This document shows positions 1 through 11,225 of a stretch of DNA of 64,000 bases, one piece after another. The notes under the pieces were generated by a model. It saw only the letters and a list, made by a program, of their open reading frames with translations, ran no database searches and was not told the origin of the DNA. Both the position numbers and the translations under genes were made by a program. The DNA lies in contig NC_037597.1 in NCBI RefSeq assembly GCF_003073045.1, positions 23,016,158 to 23,080,157 on the forward strand, written 5' to 3'. Origin of the DNA: Pomacea canaliculata. Lineage: Eukaryota; Mollusca; Gastropoda; Architaenioglossa; Ampullariidae. Within the stretch, counting starts at the first letter, position 1. Every line of letters starts with the position of its first letter.

Positions 1-1289
1 AACGTGTCGGGTGTACATCTTCCGCATACCCGGCGACTGGCTTTTTTTGCGCTCTCCTACGTCTGCAGTTCACGAGCCTCTCATACCACCCGTGCCCCTT
101 ATCTTGAGTCTCTCCATCACCCGTGCCCTTTCACCTTCACATCCCAGCCATTTAACCCTTAGCCTTTTTTTTTTCAAAAAAATATTATTACTCGATTTGA
201 TTTTGTTTGTGGAAGCCAGGGTATGCGTCCAGCAGGTATTCCCAGGTAAACGAAGCTTTGTTCTATTTTTTTGGTGGCGGTAGGTCTACCCGGGTGTCGT
301 GCTGTACCTTGCTGCAGTGTCGCATTGACGTAGCTTCAGGTCGTGCCGGAGTCTGTGCGCGTGTTGGCAGGCACCTGGGTGGATGGCTGGCTAGTGGCGC
401 GCTGCTGAGCCCATCGATCACCCAGCCCTCGGCAGTCTTTAAAGGATGCCGCTAATCTCTCCGCGCGATATCTGACTTCCGCGCCGCGCCTTGCCGCGCC
501 GCTTGCAGCTGAGAAGGAGCGCGATCTGTCCGCCGCGCGGCAACTTCTATGACCGCGGCGAGGAAGCGGATCTTGCGGCGGCAAACACGTCCGCTACCCA
601 AGCAGTCGTCTTTGCCATGTGTTGGTAGAAAATCTGTTTGTTGCAGCGACGCGGATGGAGGAAGCGACGTCACTTGTCGACGATGTCGTCGAGGGTTGAT
701 TGTCGGCGGCAGTGATTGTGGTTTGTCGCGAGGAGAGAGACTGAGAGGCATAAAGGAAGTGTGTGTGACATCACGGAGAAACAGAAAGCTGGCGAGAGTA
801 TGGCGAAGGATGTGACGTCTTAGCGAATGTGTGAGAGAGAGAGTGTATGACGAACGTCACGTCACGAAGCAAGGGAAGGGTTAGGAGTGTTCTCCCTTCG
901 TGACTCACGTGTTTATTAAGAGTTTAGTTAATTACCCTCTCAAGTCGTTGCGAAGCTAAAATTTTTATCGTTTTTATTAATCGTCTGTTTATTAATTGCT
1001 AGGCGTTAACTAATTGGTGTCTAGTGACGTGTCGTGCGCACTGGAGGGGTGATGCTGTCATCTCTGTGTGCACAGCATAAACAAATGTTTGACCAAGTTT
1101 GGCAAAGTGTTTACAAGTCGGTTATAAAATAGAACACGTAGTCTTCAGTCGAGTTCACCTTTTTTTCTACCTGTCCATGAGTTTGAACATCTTGACTCTT
1201 GAGGACTGCAGGGAGACTGTATATGAACCCCACTATAGCATTTGATAACTTTTATTTTATTAATATGTCATTTTGTATTGTATATTCAG
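1..1289. other. No gene identified; left edge
   Basis: I see no convincing coding exon here. The 450-700 stretch is rich in GC and CpG. Two sites look like isolated splice signals: a good acceptor at about 66 and a donor at about 246. Neither pairs with a partner to make a believable exon. It may be intron or 5' UTR of the unnamed plus-strand gene that follows. Confidence 0.4.
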
Positions 1290-1337
1290 TTGCTAAGGGT
1301 GACAGAAGAGGGAAAAGGTATCGTTTTGCAATCAGAG
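1290..1337 (+). CDS. Candidate 48-nt upstream exon of the unnamed plus-strand gene
   Basis: A T-rich stretch ending TATATTCAG is followed by 48 nt and then the donor GAG|GTGAGT. Two frames are open. Read with one base carried in and one carried out, it gives AKGDRRGKRYRFAIR, and this phase joins without error to the next exon (2040-2186). The other open frame gives LLRVTEEGKGIVLQSE, which does not join that exon in phase. The first reading followed by the next exon resembles a last beta strand and helix of a PH- or PTB-like fold, but that is only a guess. Confidence 0.4.
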
Positions 1338-2039
1338 GTGAGTTTGTTTTGTTTTGGTCCTGGATCACATGTCACCGGCCATACTCGGTGTCAGGTTTGC
1401 TGCAAGTGTTGTGTGTCGACAGTCTGTCCTCGGAGTCGAACATTTCCTTTCGACCACTGGGAGGGAAAGGGGAGGAGGAGACTCTTCCGATTGCCGTCTT
1501 TCGTCTCTTGTTACTCGGGGGTCGATTAGTCATCAGGAGCAAATACTCCTAATACGTGCATTGACTTACCTCCCTTCGTGTTCGTCAGGCGGCAGAGGGG
1601 AGCGATCGTTAGGCCGTTAGTGCCGAAGACGAACAAAATGAACAACAGAATGGTGAAGTAGGTCTTTGCCTTGCCTGCTGAACAATGGAGTTCTGGGTGT
1701 AGCAACCTTTGAATAGTCTCACTAATGGTGGGGAGGGGGTAGGGGGAAGGGGAGGATAATTGGCAAACGCGTCGACATCTCAGAACAGAAGGTCTCTGAA
1801 GTACTGCGGGGTGGATTCAAAGGATGGCGTGGACACATTTTTGTTCCTGAGGAAACTCGGGTGGCGACGACATCAACCTAGTCTGGCTTGAAATGATGCT
1901 CACGGTTGTGTGTCCGTGGAAAAAAAAATTAGAAAGTAACATTCCAAAATAAATACTTGACACGCAGAATATAAATATTTGAGAAACCCCAGAATAAAGA
2001 AGGGGTCAGGACAGTGTCGCTTTGTCTGAAAGAGAACAG

Positions 2040-2186
2040 TACAAGATGCCAGCAAGGCCATGCAGGCAGTTTGCCAGTCCGTCATCAACGCCTCGTGCAG
2101 CGTCGATGCTCACGTGCGGACAGGCTGGTGTCAAGCTGAGGTCAAGGACATATTTAAAGGAAAGCTGGGGGACAACTCTCACGCAG
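2040..2186 (+). CDS. Upstream coding exon of the unnamed plus-strand gene
   Basis: This exon is open for 48 full codons between the acceptor AACAG and the donor CGCAG|GTTAGA. It carries one base in and one out. It encodes a helical stretch (QDASKAMQAVCQSVINA) followed by TGWCQAEVKDIFKGKLGDNS. Codon third positions are GC-rich, as in the downstream exons. Its outgoing phase matches the incoming phase of the exon at 17993, which would give a 15.8 kb intron. The acceptor has a weak pyrimidine tract, so the 5' boundary could lie a few codons further in. No family is recognised. Confidence 0.55.
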
Positions 2187-2602
2187 GTTAGAGTACAAGG
2201 TGCGTAGCAACTGCAGCCTCTGGCCTGTTGATAACACTACCCATCACCATGGCCATAATTATTGTTCATTTCAAAGATCTCTTAGCTTCGCCTTCATCCG
2301 GGCATTTTTCTCTTCCGCTCCTCTATCACTGCAAGCCCCTCCCCGCCTTAAAAAAAAAAAAATGAAAACGCATTCCTTGTGAGTAGCTTCTCCCTGAGTT
2401 GAGACGGGGATGGGGAAGAGAAGTAGATCACTAACACAGAGGCAGGCAGGTCTGGATGGCGGAGGCTCGCCAAGGACTCCTTGTCCTGCCACGGCGAGGC
2501 GGCCGATGAAAAGGTGTTCCGATAATTGTCGCCTAATTGGACGGCGGTGCGTCTCCGGCCGCCAGCCTGCCTTGTTAGCTGTCTGCGTCACCGCAGCCCA
2601 CC

Positions 2603-2604
<2 letters not shown>

Positions 2605-2633
<29 letters not shown>
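2605..2633. repeat. (CTG)9 microsatellite
   Basis: Nine consecutive CTG units lie in the long intron. Long frames on both strands across this site are produced by the repeat. Confidence 0.85.
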
Positions 2634-5600
2634 AGGCATGGATGCGGCGCTGCAGCAGCTCGTCAGGCCGTCCAATTTCTGCGGTTTAGCGGACCGGAAG
2701 AATGGCCGCTTAATAATCCTGCCGAGACCTCGACGGGTCCTCGGTGCATGAACTGTTTCTGCTTGAGATTATGGGTGACACGCGGGTATCCTTGCCACAA
2801 AAAATGTATAAAATGTTATTGATAATAAAAAAAATACTGTTGGGAATAAAATTGTGTTTAGCTGTTCAGGGGGTAGGGGGAGGGACGGAGAACACGAACC
2901 GGGGATAAGTGCCTTTTATTTTTGAAAGTTCGATAAGATGCGAGTTTTAAGACGGAGCACTAATGGGAAAAAAATGCGAGTCGAGGAGTTGTAGTCACAT
3001 AATGGGGAATCATTGGGTGCAAAAACTCTGGTTCTGTCGGGATTTTTTATTTTTTTTTTTTGGAGACAAGGAGTAAAGAATGTGTCTAGAATATAGACTC
3101 TGACCTTTGGCATTTGCCTAGTCGCTAGTGCGGAGACAAATGGCAAATAGGCACGGGGTGATCGGTTCCTAAAGGGCTGTCTCCTGCTACAAATGGCCTG
3201 CTGGGAGACACGGAGAAACCAGAACGAGGCTTATCGGCAGCTGCGCCGAATTTTGTTTATTTGTTTTTGTTTTTTCTTTTTTCTTCATTTTTTTATTTTG
3301 TTTTGCTTTGTTTGTTTTTGTTCTTTAATTTTTTATTTTTTATTTTTGTTTTGTTTGCTTGGGGTTTTTTTTTGTTTTGCTTTGTTTTTTTGTTTTGTTT
3401 TGTTTTGTTTTGTTTTGGGGGTTTTTTTTTCGGTCAGAGGAATATAATAATATAAAGGTTTGTTAGTGTTGTTACCAGAATATCGCAGTAAATGTTTTCA
3501 GAGCGGAATGTTATTTTTTTTTTTAATTTTAATTCTCAGCGCTTGTTGTAACCACTAACCACTCACTTTTCCCCAATATCTGGGTTAATTACACTAACCA
3601 TTAAATAGGACATTGTTTAAGAATGTGTTCAAAAAAAGTGAGTCAAATGTTTTTCTGATATTTTTGTTTAGTCTTAAATTTCTTAGAAATTAGATTACCT
3701 TCATCAGATTGTTTTAAAATATTTTTTGTAAGAGTTCAATAACTGAGAGTGAGGTCTCCGTGTACCATGTGGTGCATGCATAAAAAAACGCCCTTCTGCA
3801 TGCACACACACAGACATACATGATGTGTTGTGAAGTTTGTATTAAGAAAGGAAAAGAAATGTTAAAAAAGATGATTGAGAGAAAAAGAGTGGAAGAAACC
3901 CCGCAGCCGCTTTATAGTTGTCTTGTAAATCTCCTTCCCTGATCAGCCGCAGGTGGATTCTGTCGTCTGCCAGACACATAAAAGAAAAACCATCTTTACA
4001 TCTTAAAAGTTTGTTTCTTCACCATGGCCGTATCGCTCCTAGAGATGCGTGCCGAGGTCTTTGCCGCATCACTTGAGAAAGCATCTTCATTTCGAGTTTA
4101 TTTTTGAGCTGTGGGTCGCAGAGGTCTGGACGCAAGCTGTCAGGAGATGTGCTTCTGGGATTAGGAGACTGCAGCTAACATGATAACGAATATTCCTCCA
4201 TCTTGTAAACTCTCCTAACTGAAACTTGTCAGATGTCCTGACCGCCCTCTTAAAATAAAAAGGTTTGTTTTCTTTCAACTCTTGATTTAGACTGACATTT
4301 GGGGTGGTTGAGTTCTCTGAGAGGATGTTGACGGGCATCCCGAACACGGCCGTGGTTATCTACCCGAGTGCTGTACTCGGGTGTATTTATTGTTGACTGA
4401 AGCATGCGGGTATTTTTTTGCTTCAGCCATTTTGTTGAAATTGCCTTTGAAACAAATACCAATATATTATCAATAATTTTAGATAAACGTGATTTTTTTT
4501 AACATCCACACTTTCTTGTTGACAGAAATTACTGGTTGAAAAATGAACCTTCTGCGAGAACCTGCATGTGGCCCCATAGATCTTCCTGTGTTGCCCTCAG
4601 CCCACCCCATCCCTGCTGGTTCCCACTGCGCCGGGTATTGACACGTGAAACAGTAAAAAAGCGAGTTTTCATCCAAAACTACAACCAATTATAAATGCAT
4701 GATAATGCAATGCTTTTATCTGGGTGTAGCCAGGGAAAGCCACTTGCTGATCTGAAATTGCCCCTAGGGGCATGCCCAGCGTGGACAACAAATCAGGGGA
4801 CTGGCCTTTTTGAGGAGGACAAATCATGTCGTGTGTAAATCTTGTCTTCTTGACAGTCGATCTTTATTCTTGTCTCCATTGACTGCCCAGTAACAACCTG
4901 TGTGCAGCCCTCGACTGATGAGTCAAGGCGGTAGTCAAAGTATTGACGCGCGATGTCACGTATGACGCGCGTACACAAAGACAAACGAACCTGCAGGTCA
5001 TGCAGCTAAAAATAGTTTCCATTTTCCAAGAGCAAAGTAATTGATCAGAGAAACTAGTTCTGTGTGTGTGTGTGTGAGAACACAAAATGTCACACAAATA
5101 TCGATGTTTATCTACTTTCCCTCCCTAGAAACACTGCAGCCCCAGCCACGTGGCCTGCTTTGCCCTATGCACGGCCCCTCGTTTCTAAAAAGAGAGGATC
5201 CCAAACCTGGATTCGTGATATTTGCGAGGCGGAAAGATAAGGGTAGCACGTACCCATATCGAAAGGCATGGAAGGACGGAAGGAAAGAAAGGGTCGGGTG
5301 GAGCAGATGTGCGTTGTTTGTCGACGCCATGTCTAAACGTGCATTAACTAACGACATTGGAGGATATAATATATATCAGGAGGAAAGCTAATTACCAGTT
5401 TTCTAGTTAACCTGGGGTAGGGAGGAGTTGTGAAATTGTTAGGGAGGTGGAGAGATTAGACTGGTGTCAGAAGTGGGTTACTTTTATTTTCCGTTGTGTG
5501 GGTTTACTGTAAAGTCTCCAGAAAAATGGCGGGTAAAGGGAGACCACTGCGAGCGTTGTTGTCCGGTGTTTGTCTGCCCCTTATGTCTTCCGGGCTTGAC

Positions 5601-5788
5601 TGGGACGAGAAGATTGGACACCTGACCAGTCGGCCTCTTCTTTCTGACCAAAGACTCCGCAAAACCAAGATTTGTATCGAGGATTCGGAAAAAGCGATTT
5701 GGTCCTCAGCACAGTCTTTCATTTATCTCCCTTTCCACCCTTACTGGCTTCACTGTAGTCTGTGGCTACCGAGCTAGGGTATAGCAGG

Positions 5789-5880
5789 CTGCTAGTAGTG
5801 TGGCTACCATACTGCTAGTGTCGTGGCTACCATGCTGCTAGTGTCGTGGCTACCGTACTGCTAGTGTCGTGGCTACCGTG
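5789..5880. repeat. 23-bp minisatellite, four units
   Basis: Four adjacent 23-bp units start with CTGCTAGT and include GTGGCTACC, with a few substitutions between copies. A degenerate fifth copy follows. It lies in the long intron. Confidence 0.85.
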
Positions 5881-8800
5881 CTATACCTGCCAGCACCGTG
5901 GCTACTGTGCCTGTTGCTATGGCAGTAGCCTTTATCGCCTGCCCTTTCCTGATCTCTCAGCTTCCCCAAGAATAAAAGGTCAAAACCATTCTGGATTCTC
6001 TCTTTACTTTTTTCCCCCAAGCAGCTCCGATTGCATCTCAGACGAAACAAAATGTTTTTGACTTTTAATAATGCTTGATAACAAAAAAATAAATGACTGT
6101 TAGCAGCGCTCGATAAAAAAAATGGACGTTAAAGATCAGTTGCCGAGATTGTCCCCTGAGGTCACCTGCACATTCCTCGGGGGCCTGTGTGGGGATGGGG
6201 ATGACAATAGTGCCATGTGCTGGGGGGAGTTAGGATGACATAGCATCGTGTTGATAGAAAGATGAGAGTGGATGACACTACAGCACGTTCTAAGTAATGC
6301 TCATTCTCTCTCCTTCTATCCCACTTTTATTCATTCTCTCCTCTCTATTTCTCTCAGTCCCTCTCTTTTTGTCTGCCTCTATCAATTTCTCTTTCTCTCC
6401 TCTTTCTCCTTTGCCTCTGTGTTACGAAGCGAAACCATGAGGGACTAGAAATATCCAGGTAAGCGGCGTCTTATAATCTACTTTCATGTGTCTGCAAAGA
6501 AACTCAACAGGTGTCCCTCTTATCCGTTCCTTCAATTATTTTATTCGATTCAAAAGGGAATCTACATCTGAATAATCGAAGAAAGACTGACAGGGACTGA
6601 TTTCTAACGATTGTAGTGACTTGCAAAGTTTTCTTTAGATGGATCCCGAAGTGTGGCAGATGTTTGCTCAAGTGTGGGATTCGATCTTTGGAGGCAGATG
6701 GTCCGAGCAGACGCCACGGTGTCGGTTGGGGAAGGACTTGGTACAAGTAGATTGTCACTGGTCATCGTTAAGACATTACTTGAGACTTGCCTCCCACCAT
6801 CTCGATGATAATCATCCTCAGCACGTGCATCGAGCTGTCACGTTGCTACACGAGGTCGAGTCGGCGCGTGAGGCGCAGGGTGACATTCATACCAGAAATC
6901 GGATGAAGATGCTGTCGAATTTTGTTTTTGCTTTTGTTTTAAAGTAATGAGTGTTTTAATGTCTGGGAAGGTTTGTTTGAGTGTATGTGTGCGTGCGTGC
7001 GTGTAATACAGCCAATCCAACATTCCGTGAGATCGACGTGCTTACGGCGTGGAGATGGCGCGTGTCACGTGGTCTGTGGAAGCGGGGATGAAGACCACAT
7101 GACCTCTCCGGTGACCCGCTGCATCCTCCGTGACCCAGACGCGTGGTGAAGATTGCGTCTTAGCTGAGGACGTGAGAGAGGGCGCTGAGCAGGTGAGACT
7201 TGGCAGTCCCAGACCTGTGACACTGATGAGGTTGTGGAGGAGACGCAGCGGGCAGCCAGTGTCTGTTTGTCTTGGACGCCACGGCATCCACCCTGCCTCT
7301 CACACCGAGGCTCACACCGACAAAATGTTTTGAAGTGACTGTTGACAATTTGTTACAAAAATTATCCGCCGTGCACTGTTTGTTTTTATTTACTCTTTAA
7401 CCTGGACTTGAGAAAAACTCTCCCTGCATTTTATTTATGAGTAATATGATCCTCATTACTTTGTTTCCTTTGACGAGGGCTTGATGTCTGGTTAACCCGG
7501 TAACGCCTGTCATTGACAAGTTATTTGAGAGGAGAGGGGTTGAAAAAAAAAACCGGAATGGAATAAAAGTTTCTTGTTGCTGAGAGTGGCATGCCGACAC
7601 TGTTGCAAGTGTGTGGATGTTATTTGTGCAAAGTCTTGCTTTGCTGGGCGCGTGCTAAGATGTTGCCACCGGCAATAGGTCACGCTTGTTGCCTGGCATC
7701 GCCGCCTTATTGATTCCAGGAGGGGTCGTGGAGGCAAGAGTGCCATCAGAAGCCGGGGGATCAAATGGGAGACAAGGCCAGCCACGCGTCCAGCCGTAGG
7801 TCTCGCTTCCCTACCAGCTTCATCAGCCAATAGCCGCTTCCATAGAAGCTTTGGATTGTGTCAAGAAAGGCTTGTTACTATGGTTACTAACAGCCTTTCG
7901 CGTTTTCTCCCTCGGATGCTGTCATTTCGCGTCTTGGCAGGATGCTACTTAGTGTCGAAGGGTCTACCTGGTTCCAGAAATTGGCGGGCTTGCGGGCAGT
8001 CTTATCAGCGGAGTGGCTGTATTGGGTGGAAAATTATTCTGAAAGTTCGGTCCCTTTGAAACCGTGCGATACTAAAAGCTAGTGAAGTGTCATTAAATTA
8101 GAAATTATTTATTTTTTCTTGTTTGACCTCAGTAAATATTTGTTTGAATTTGAGATATAAAAATAAAATAAACAAATTGTGACAGGATGTCATATGATAG
8201 GAATTGTTATCTGCAGTCTGAGAATTGGATCACGTGGCCAGAGTATTTCGTTATCAAAACGCTTTCGCTTGGCTAACTAACCCACCCAACCACTCCTCCT
8301 CGCCTCCTCTTACCTCTCTCTCAAGTTTCAGACGTGGGTTGTCGGCCGCCCACACACTCAGCAACAGATGTAGGTGGGTGGGATGGTGGGAAGGAGATGA
8401 AACCTGTGACGTAATAGACAAAAAAAGATGATTTGTGTTCGGCATCATCGTCGATGGAGCTTTATCGACATCGGCATTGATCTGTTACAGACCTCGTAGA
8501 GAGTGAGAGAGAGATGTCTTTCTTCATCTCAGACAGCAGTGACTGGAGAGGTCTCTGACTCTCTTGTTACTGGCTTTGCGGGTCTCCAGCAGCGACAGTG
8601 CAGGGTTCTAATCTCTCGAGGCGCTGAGGTGGCAGAGCTGTCAGACATCTCGTGTGTCTCGCCCAGCTTCTTGCGTCAGTCGCGAGACTTGGACGATCCG
8701 CCTTTGATTCCAGACCCCACGGAAACCATCTTTTCATCCGACCTGGAGCATTGGACTTCAGTAATTGGATTACAAACGCAAAAAAAAAAAATAAATGATT

Positions 8801-9252
8801 GGGTGATATTTAGTAGAAATGAAACGGAAATATGTTTCATGTTTTTTGGAGTTGCGTTGAAGCATTGCATTCAGGTTTGATGTTTTTGTTTTGTTTTGTT
8901 TTGTTCCGAATTTTTTTTTTTAATTTCTAGTGGTTACTTTTGGTTGTGGAAGTATTTCCAATGAAGCATATCAAGGATGATGTTGATTGTTGTTGTTCTA
9001 CTTCAGTAGATGTGTGTGCGCGTGTGGGCGTGGCCGTGCTTTGCTTCGTTGTCGGTTGTTGTTTTGACTTGTTGCTGTTTGTTTTGACTTTGTTTGCTGG
9101 CCGCGTTTCGACTGTTGCTGCTGCTGCTGTTGCTGTTGTTGGATGCTGCGAGGGTTTGGGGGTGGAAGAGGCGAGTAGCTGATGGTGACGAGACTCGCTT
9201 CTCGCAGAAGCAAGCGTACGTAACGCGAGTTAATCGGAGTGAACGTGTTGCC

Positions 9253-9285
9253 ATGGCCACGTGTGACGTAGTCGCGTCTGCCGAG
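9253..9285 (+). CDS. Possible alternative first coding exon
   Basis: The sequence gccATGG is a strong start context. Ten codons after the ATG (MATCDVVASAE) comes a consensus donor, GAG|GTAAGC. The exon ends in phase 0, so it cannot join the exon at 17993, which needs phase 1. It could join the exon at 23708, which needs phase 0. That would make a short isoform lacking the upstream exons. Support is only the start context, the donor and the phase. Confidence 0.25.
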
Positions 9286-11099
9286 GTAAGCAAGGAAGAG
9301 TGTGGGGAGGAGGGGGAAAGGGGAAAGTGAGCGAGCATTAGCTCCCCTGTTGCCTTTTTTTTATTTGTCTACAGAGCCAAGTAGTCTTGTTTGGATTCAT
9401 CCTGTTGAATCGATGTATTGACCGAAGCTTTGTTCGTGTTCATTTCTGCAGTTTTTGTTCATTAGGAGCTGAAGACAGTAATCAGCATCCAAATCACACA
9501 CACACATTGTAATTATTCCTCCCCGGTGTGTGCAGACAGCGAAACAACCTGGAGAAATTTAAAGGGAGCCTCGCGAAATATCAAGAACACAAAGAAAGAA
9601 AATTTTATTCATTACCGCTTTTTTGATGATAGGAGATGGGGAACATCAAGATCAGCTGTTAAAAACAATTTTTTTCCCCAAAAAATGTTCATGTCTGCTG
9701 CGATTCCCCTACCCACCCACCGCTAGGTCTTCTTAGGGTGACTAACCCTGACTCTTAGAAGAAAATGTGTTTGAAGTCTTGCAAGATATGCTGCAGGTCT
9801 CTTTGGTGTGTAACGAGTGTGTGTGAAATTGTTTGATGTTGAGCCTATCCTGTTGGCCACTTGTAAACGGATGAGGCAGGGTTTCCTTATTTTTTCCCTG
9901 CGAAAACAATTTATTTTATATGACTTAACGGCTGCGAGATCAGGAGCAGGCACTTCCGGTTTATGGAGATGCTTACGATGTTGTGTCTGCCTCTCGGCTC
10001 CATAGCCTAAACTGAACACTTCTGAATTTGTTTTTTTAAACCTCGCAGCTTTCATATGTTTAGTGTTAAAAGAAACAAAAAAGCACTCCAGATGTTAGAT
10101 AACATCAAGGCAGCTGTAGTCTATAATTTTATTTGTTTTGTTTTTCTGACTTGATAATGTCAGGAATTATATTTATTGGTATGAAATAGTTTAGAGGTGT
10201 AAAAGTTTGTTTGGTTTTGGAAGAAGGCTTTCTCAAGCTCTTTAAAACTGCTCTGCATTCTCTCAGAATCTAGTCAACGCACGTCCATGTTCAGTCTTAT
10301 TTTTTGTTCTTTCCTTTTTTTTTCTTTTTTTTTTGTGCGGGATTTTAGAGACTAGGAAAGGTAGAAGAAGTTTTAGCCTCAATTTGCAAACTGTTTTAGT
10401 GCATTTCGTAGCAATAATGGATGATTACTGAGTTCAGAGTAGCGAGTAAAAATATTCCAGAGTAGATCAAAGTTTTAAGTAGGCATAAACTTTAAGTACA
10501 CCGTAAATTGTAAATCGTTTCTCGTGCATCAGGACCGCCGTTCATGCTTGACGGGTTGGTTTAAGTGAGCACAAAAAAACATGGCGATGGAAGGTCACGT
10601 GACTTCAGTTTAAAGGCGGCTTGTGAACTCCGAGAGTGACTACTGGTTTTGAAGCAGGATTTGATGCAGTTTAGCGGCCATTACTGTCTTCGTTCTCTCT
10701 GACACGATGAAGGTTCATCAGTCTTTACAGACAGAGCAGGCTGCTTGATTGCGGAGAGCTTGCTGGCGATGTCGCTTTAAATGTGGATTTATCACTCTGG
10801 GGTCGTCATTATTTTGTGAAGTCCTCAATCTTGATCATTTGGTGCATGCGTGTCGTATATATTATATATGTATGGGCGATATAAATAACTGTGAGTTATG
10901 GACGACCTCGGGAGGCGAATAAACTAATGCAATGCTTTGCCTGCCTCGTGTGTGTGGGTTTCTGATTTCACGCGGATGTATGAGAAATGCATTTATTTTT
11001 AATTGGTTTATAAATATCTTCTGAGGTTGAAACGAGGATGAAAATATTAACAGCTTTTTGATAATTAAATATTTTGCATAAATGTTTGTCTACTGTGTG

Positions 11100-11225
11100 G
11101 TTTTTAGAAGTTAATCTGAAATGTGAATAAACCGGAAGCTTTGTAGTATCAAGCCTCGTTTTAGTAGTTAACTGGAAAAATAAATCGTCTGCCAGTAGTC
11201 CAGTAATACAGGTTCGTGTTGGGAG
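11100..11225 (-). repeat. Dispersed repeat, copy 1 (inverted)
   Basis: Read on the minus strand, this matches 14288-14400 on the plus strand with moderate divergence. Shared blocks include TGTATTACTGGACT, GCAGACGATTT and CTACAAAGCTT-like text. The family is not recognised; no terminal repeats or coding sequence are visible. A long minus-strand open frame spanning this copy is probably incidental. Confidence 0.6.

Noticed and set aside
2271-2675. 134-codon minus-strand frame with polyalanine
   Set aside because: It is produced by the (CTG)9 repeat; nothing else supports it.
3193-3455. Highly hydrophobic Phe-rich frames resembling a membrane protein
   Set aside because: They come from TTTTG-type low-complexity DNA.
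6433-6461. 29-nt candidate microexon after a long pyrimidine tract, donor CCAG|GTAAGC
   Set aside because: The only open phase (0 to 2) joins none of the supported exons.
7139-7192. Possible exon encoding TRGEDCVLAEDVREGAEQ with a good donor GCAG|GTGAGA
   Set aside because: It is open only in phase 0 to 0, which does not fit between exons that need phase 1, and the acceptor tract is weak.
8940-9338. Overlapping frames with polyglutamine, polyleucine or polyvaline
   Set aside because: They are created by TTG/CTG-rich simple sequence; composition is low-complexity in every frame.
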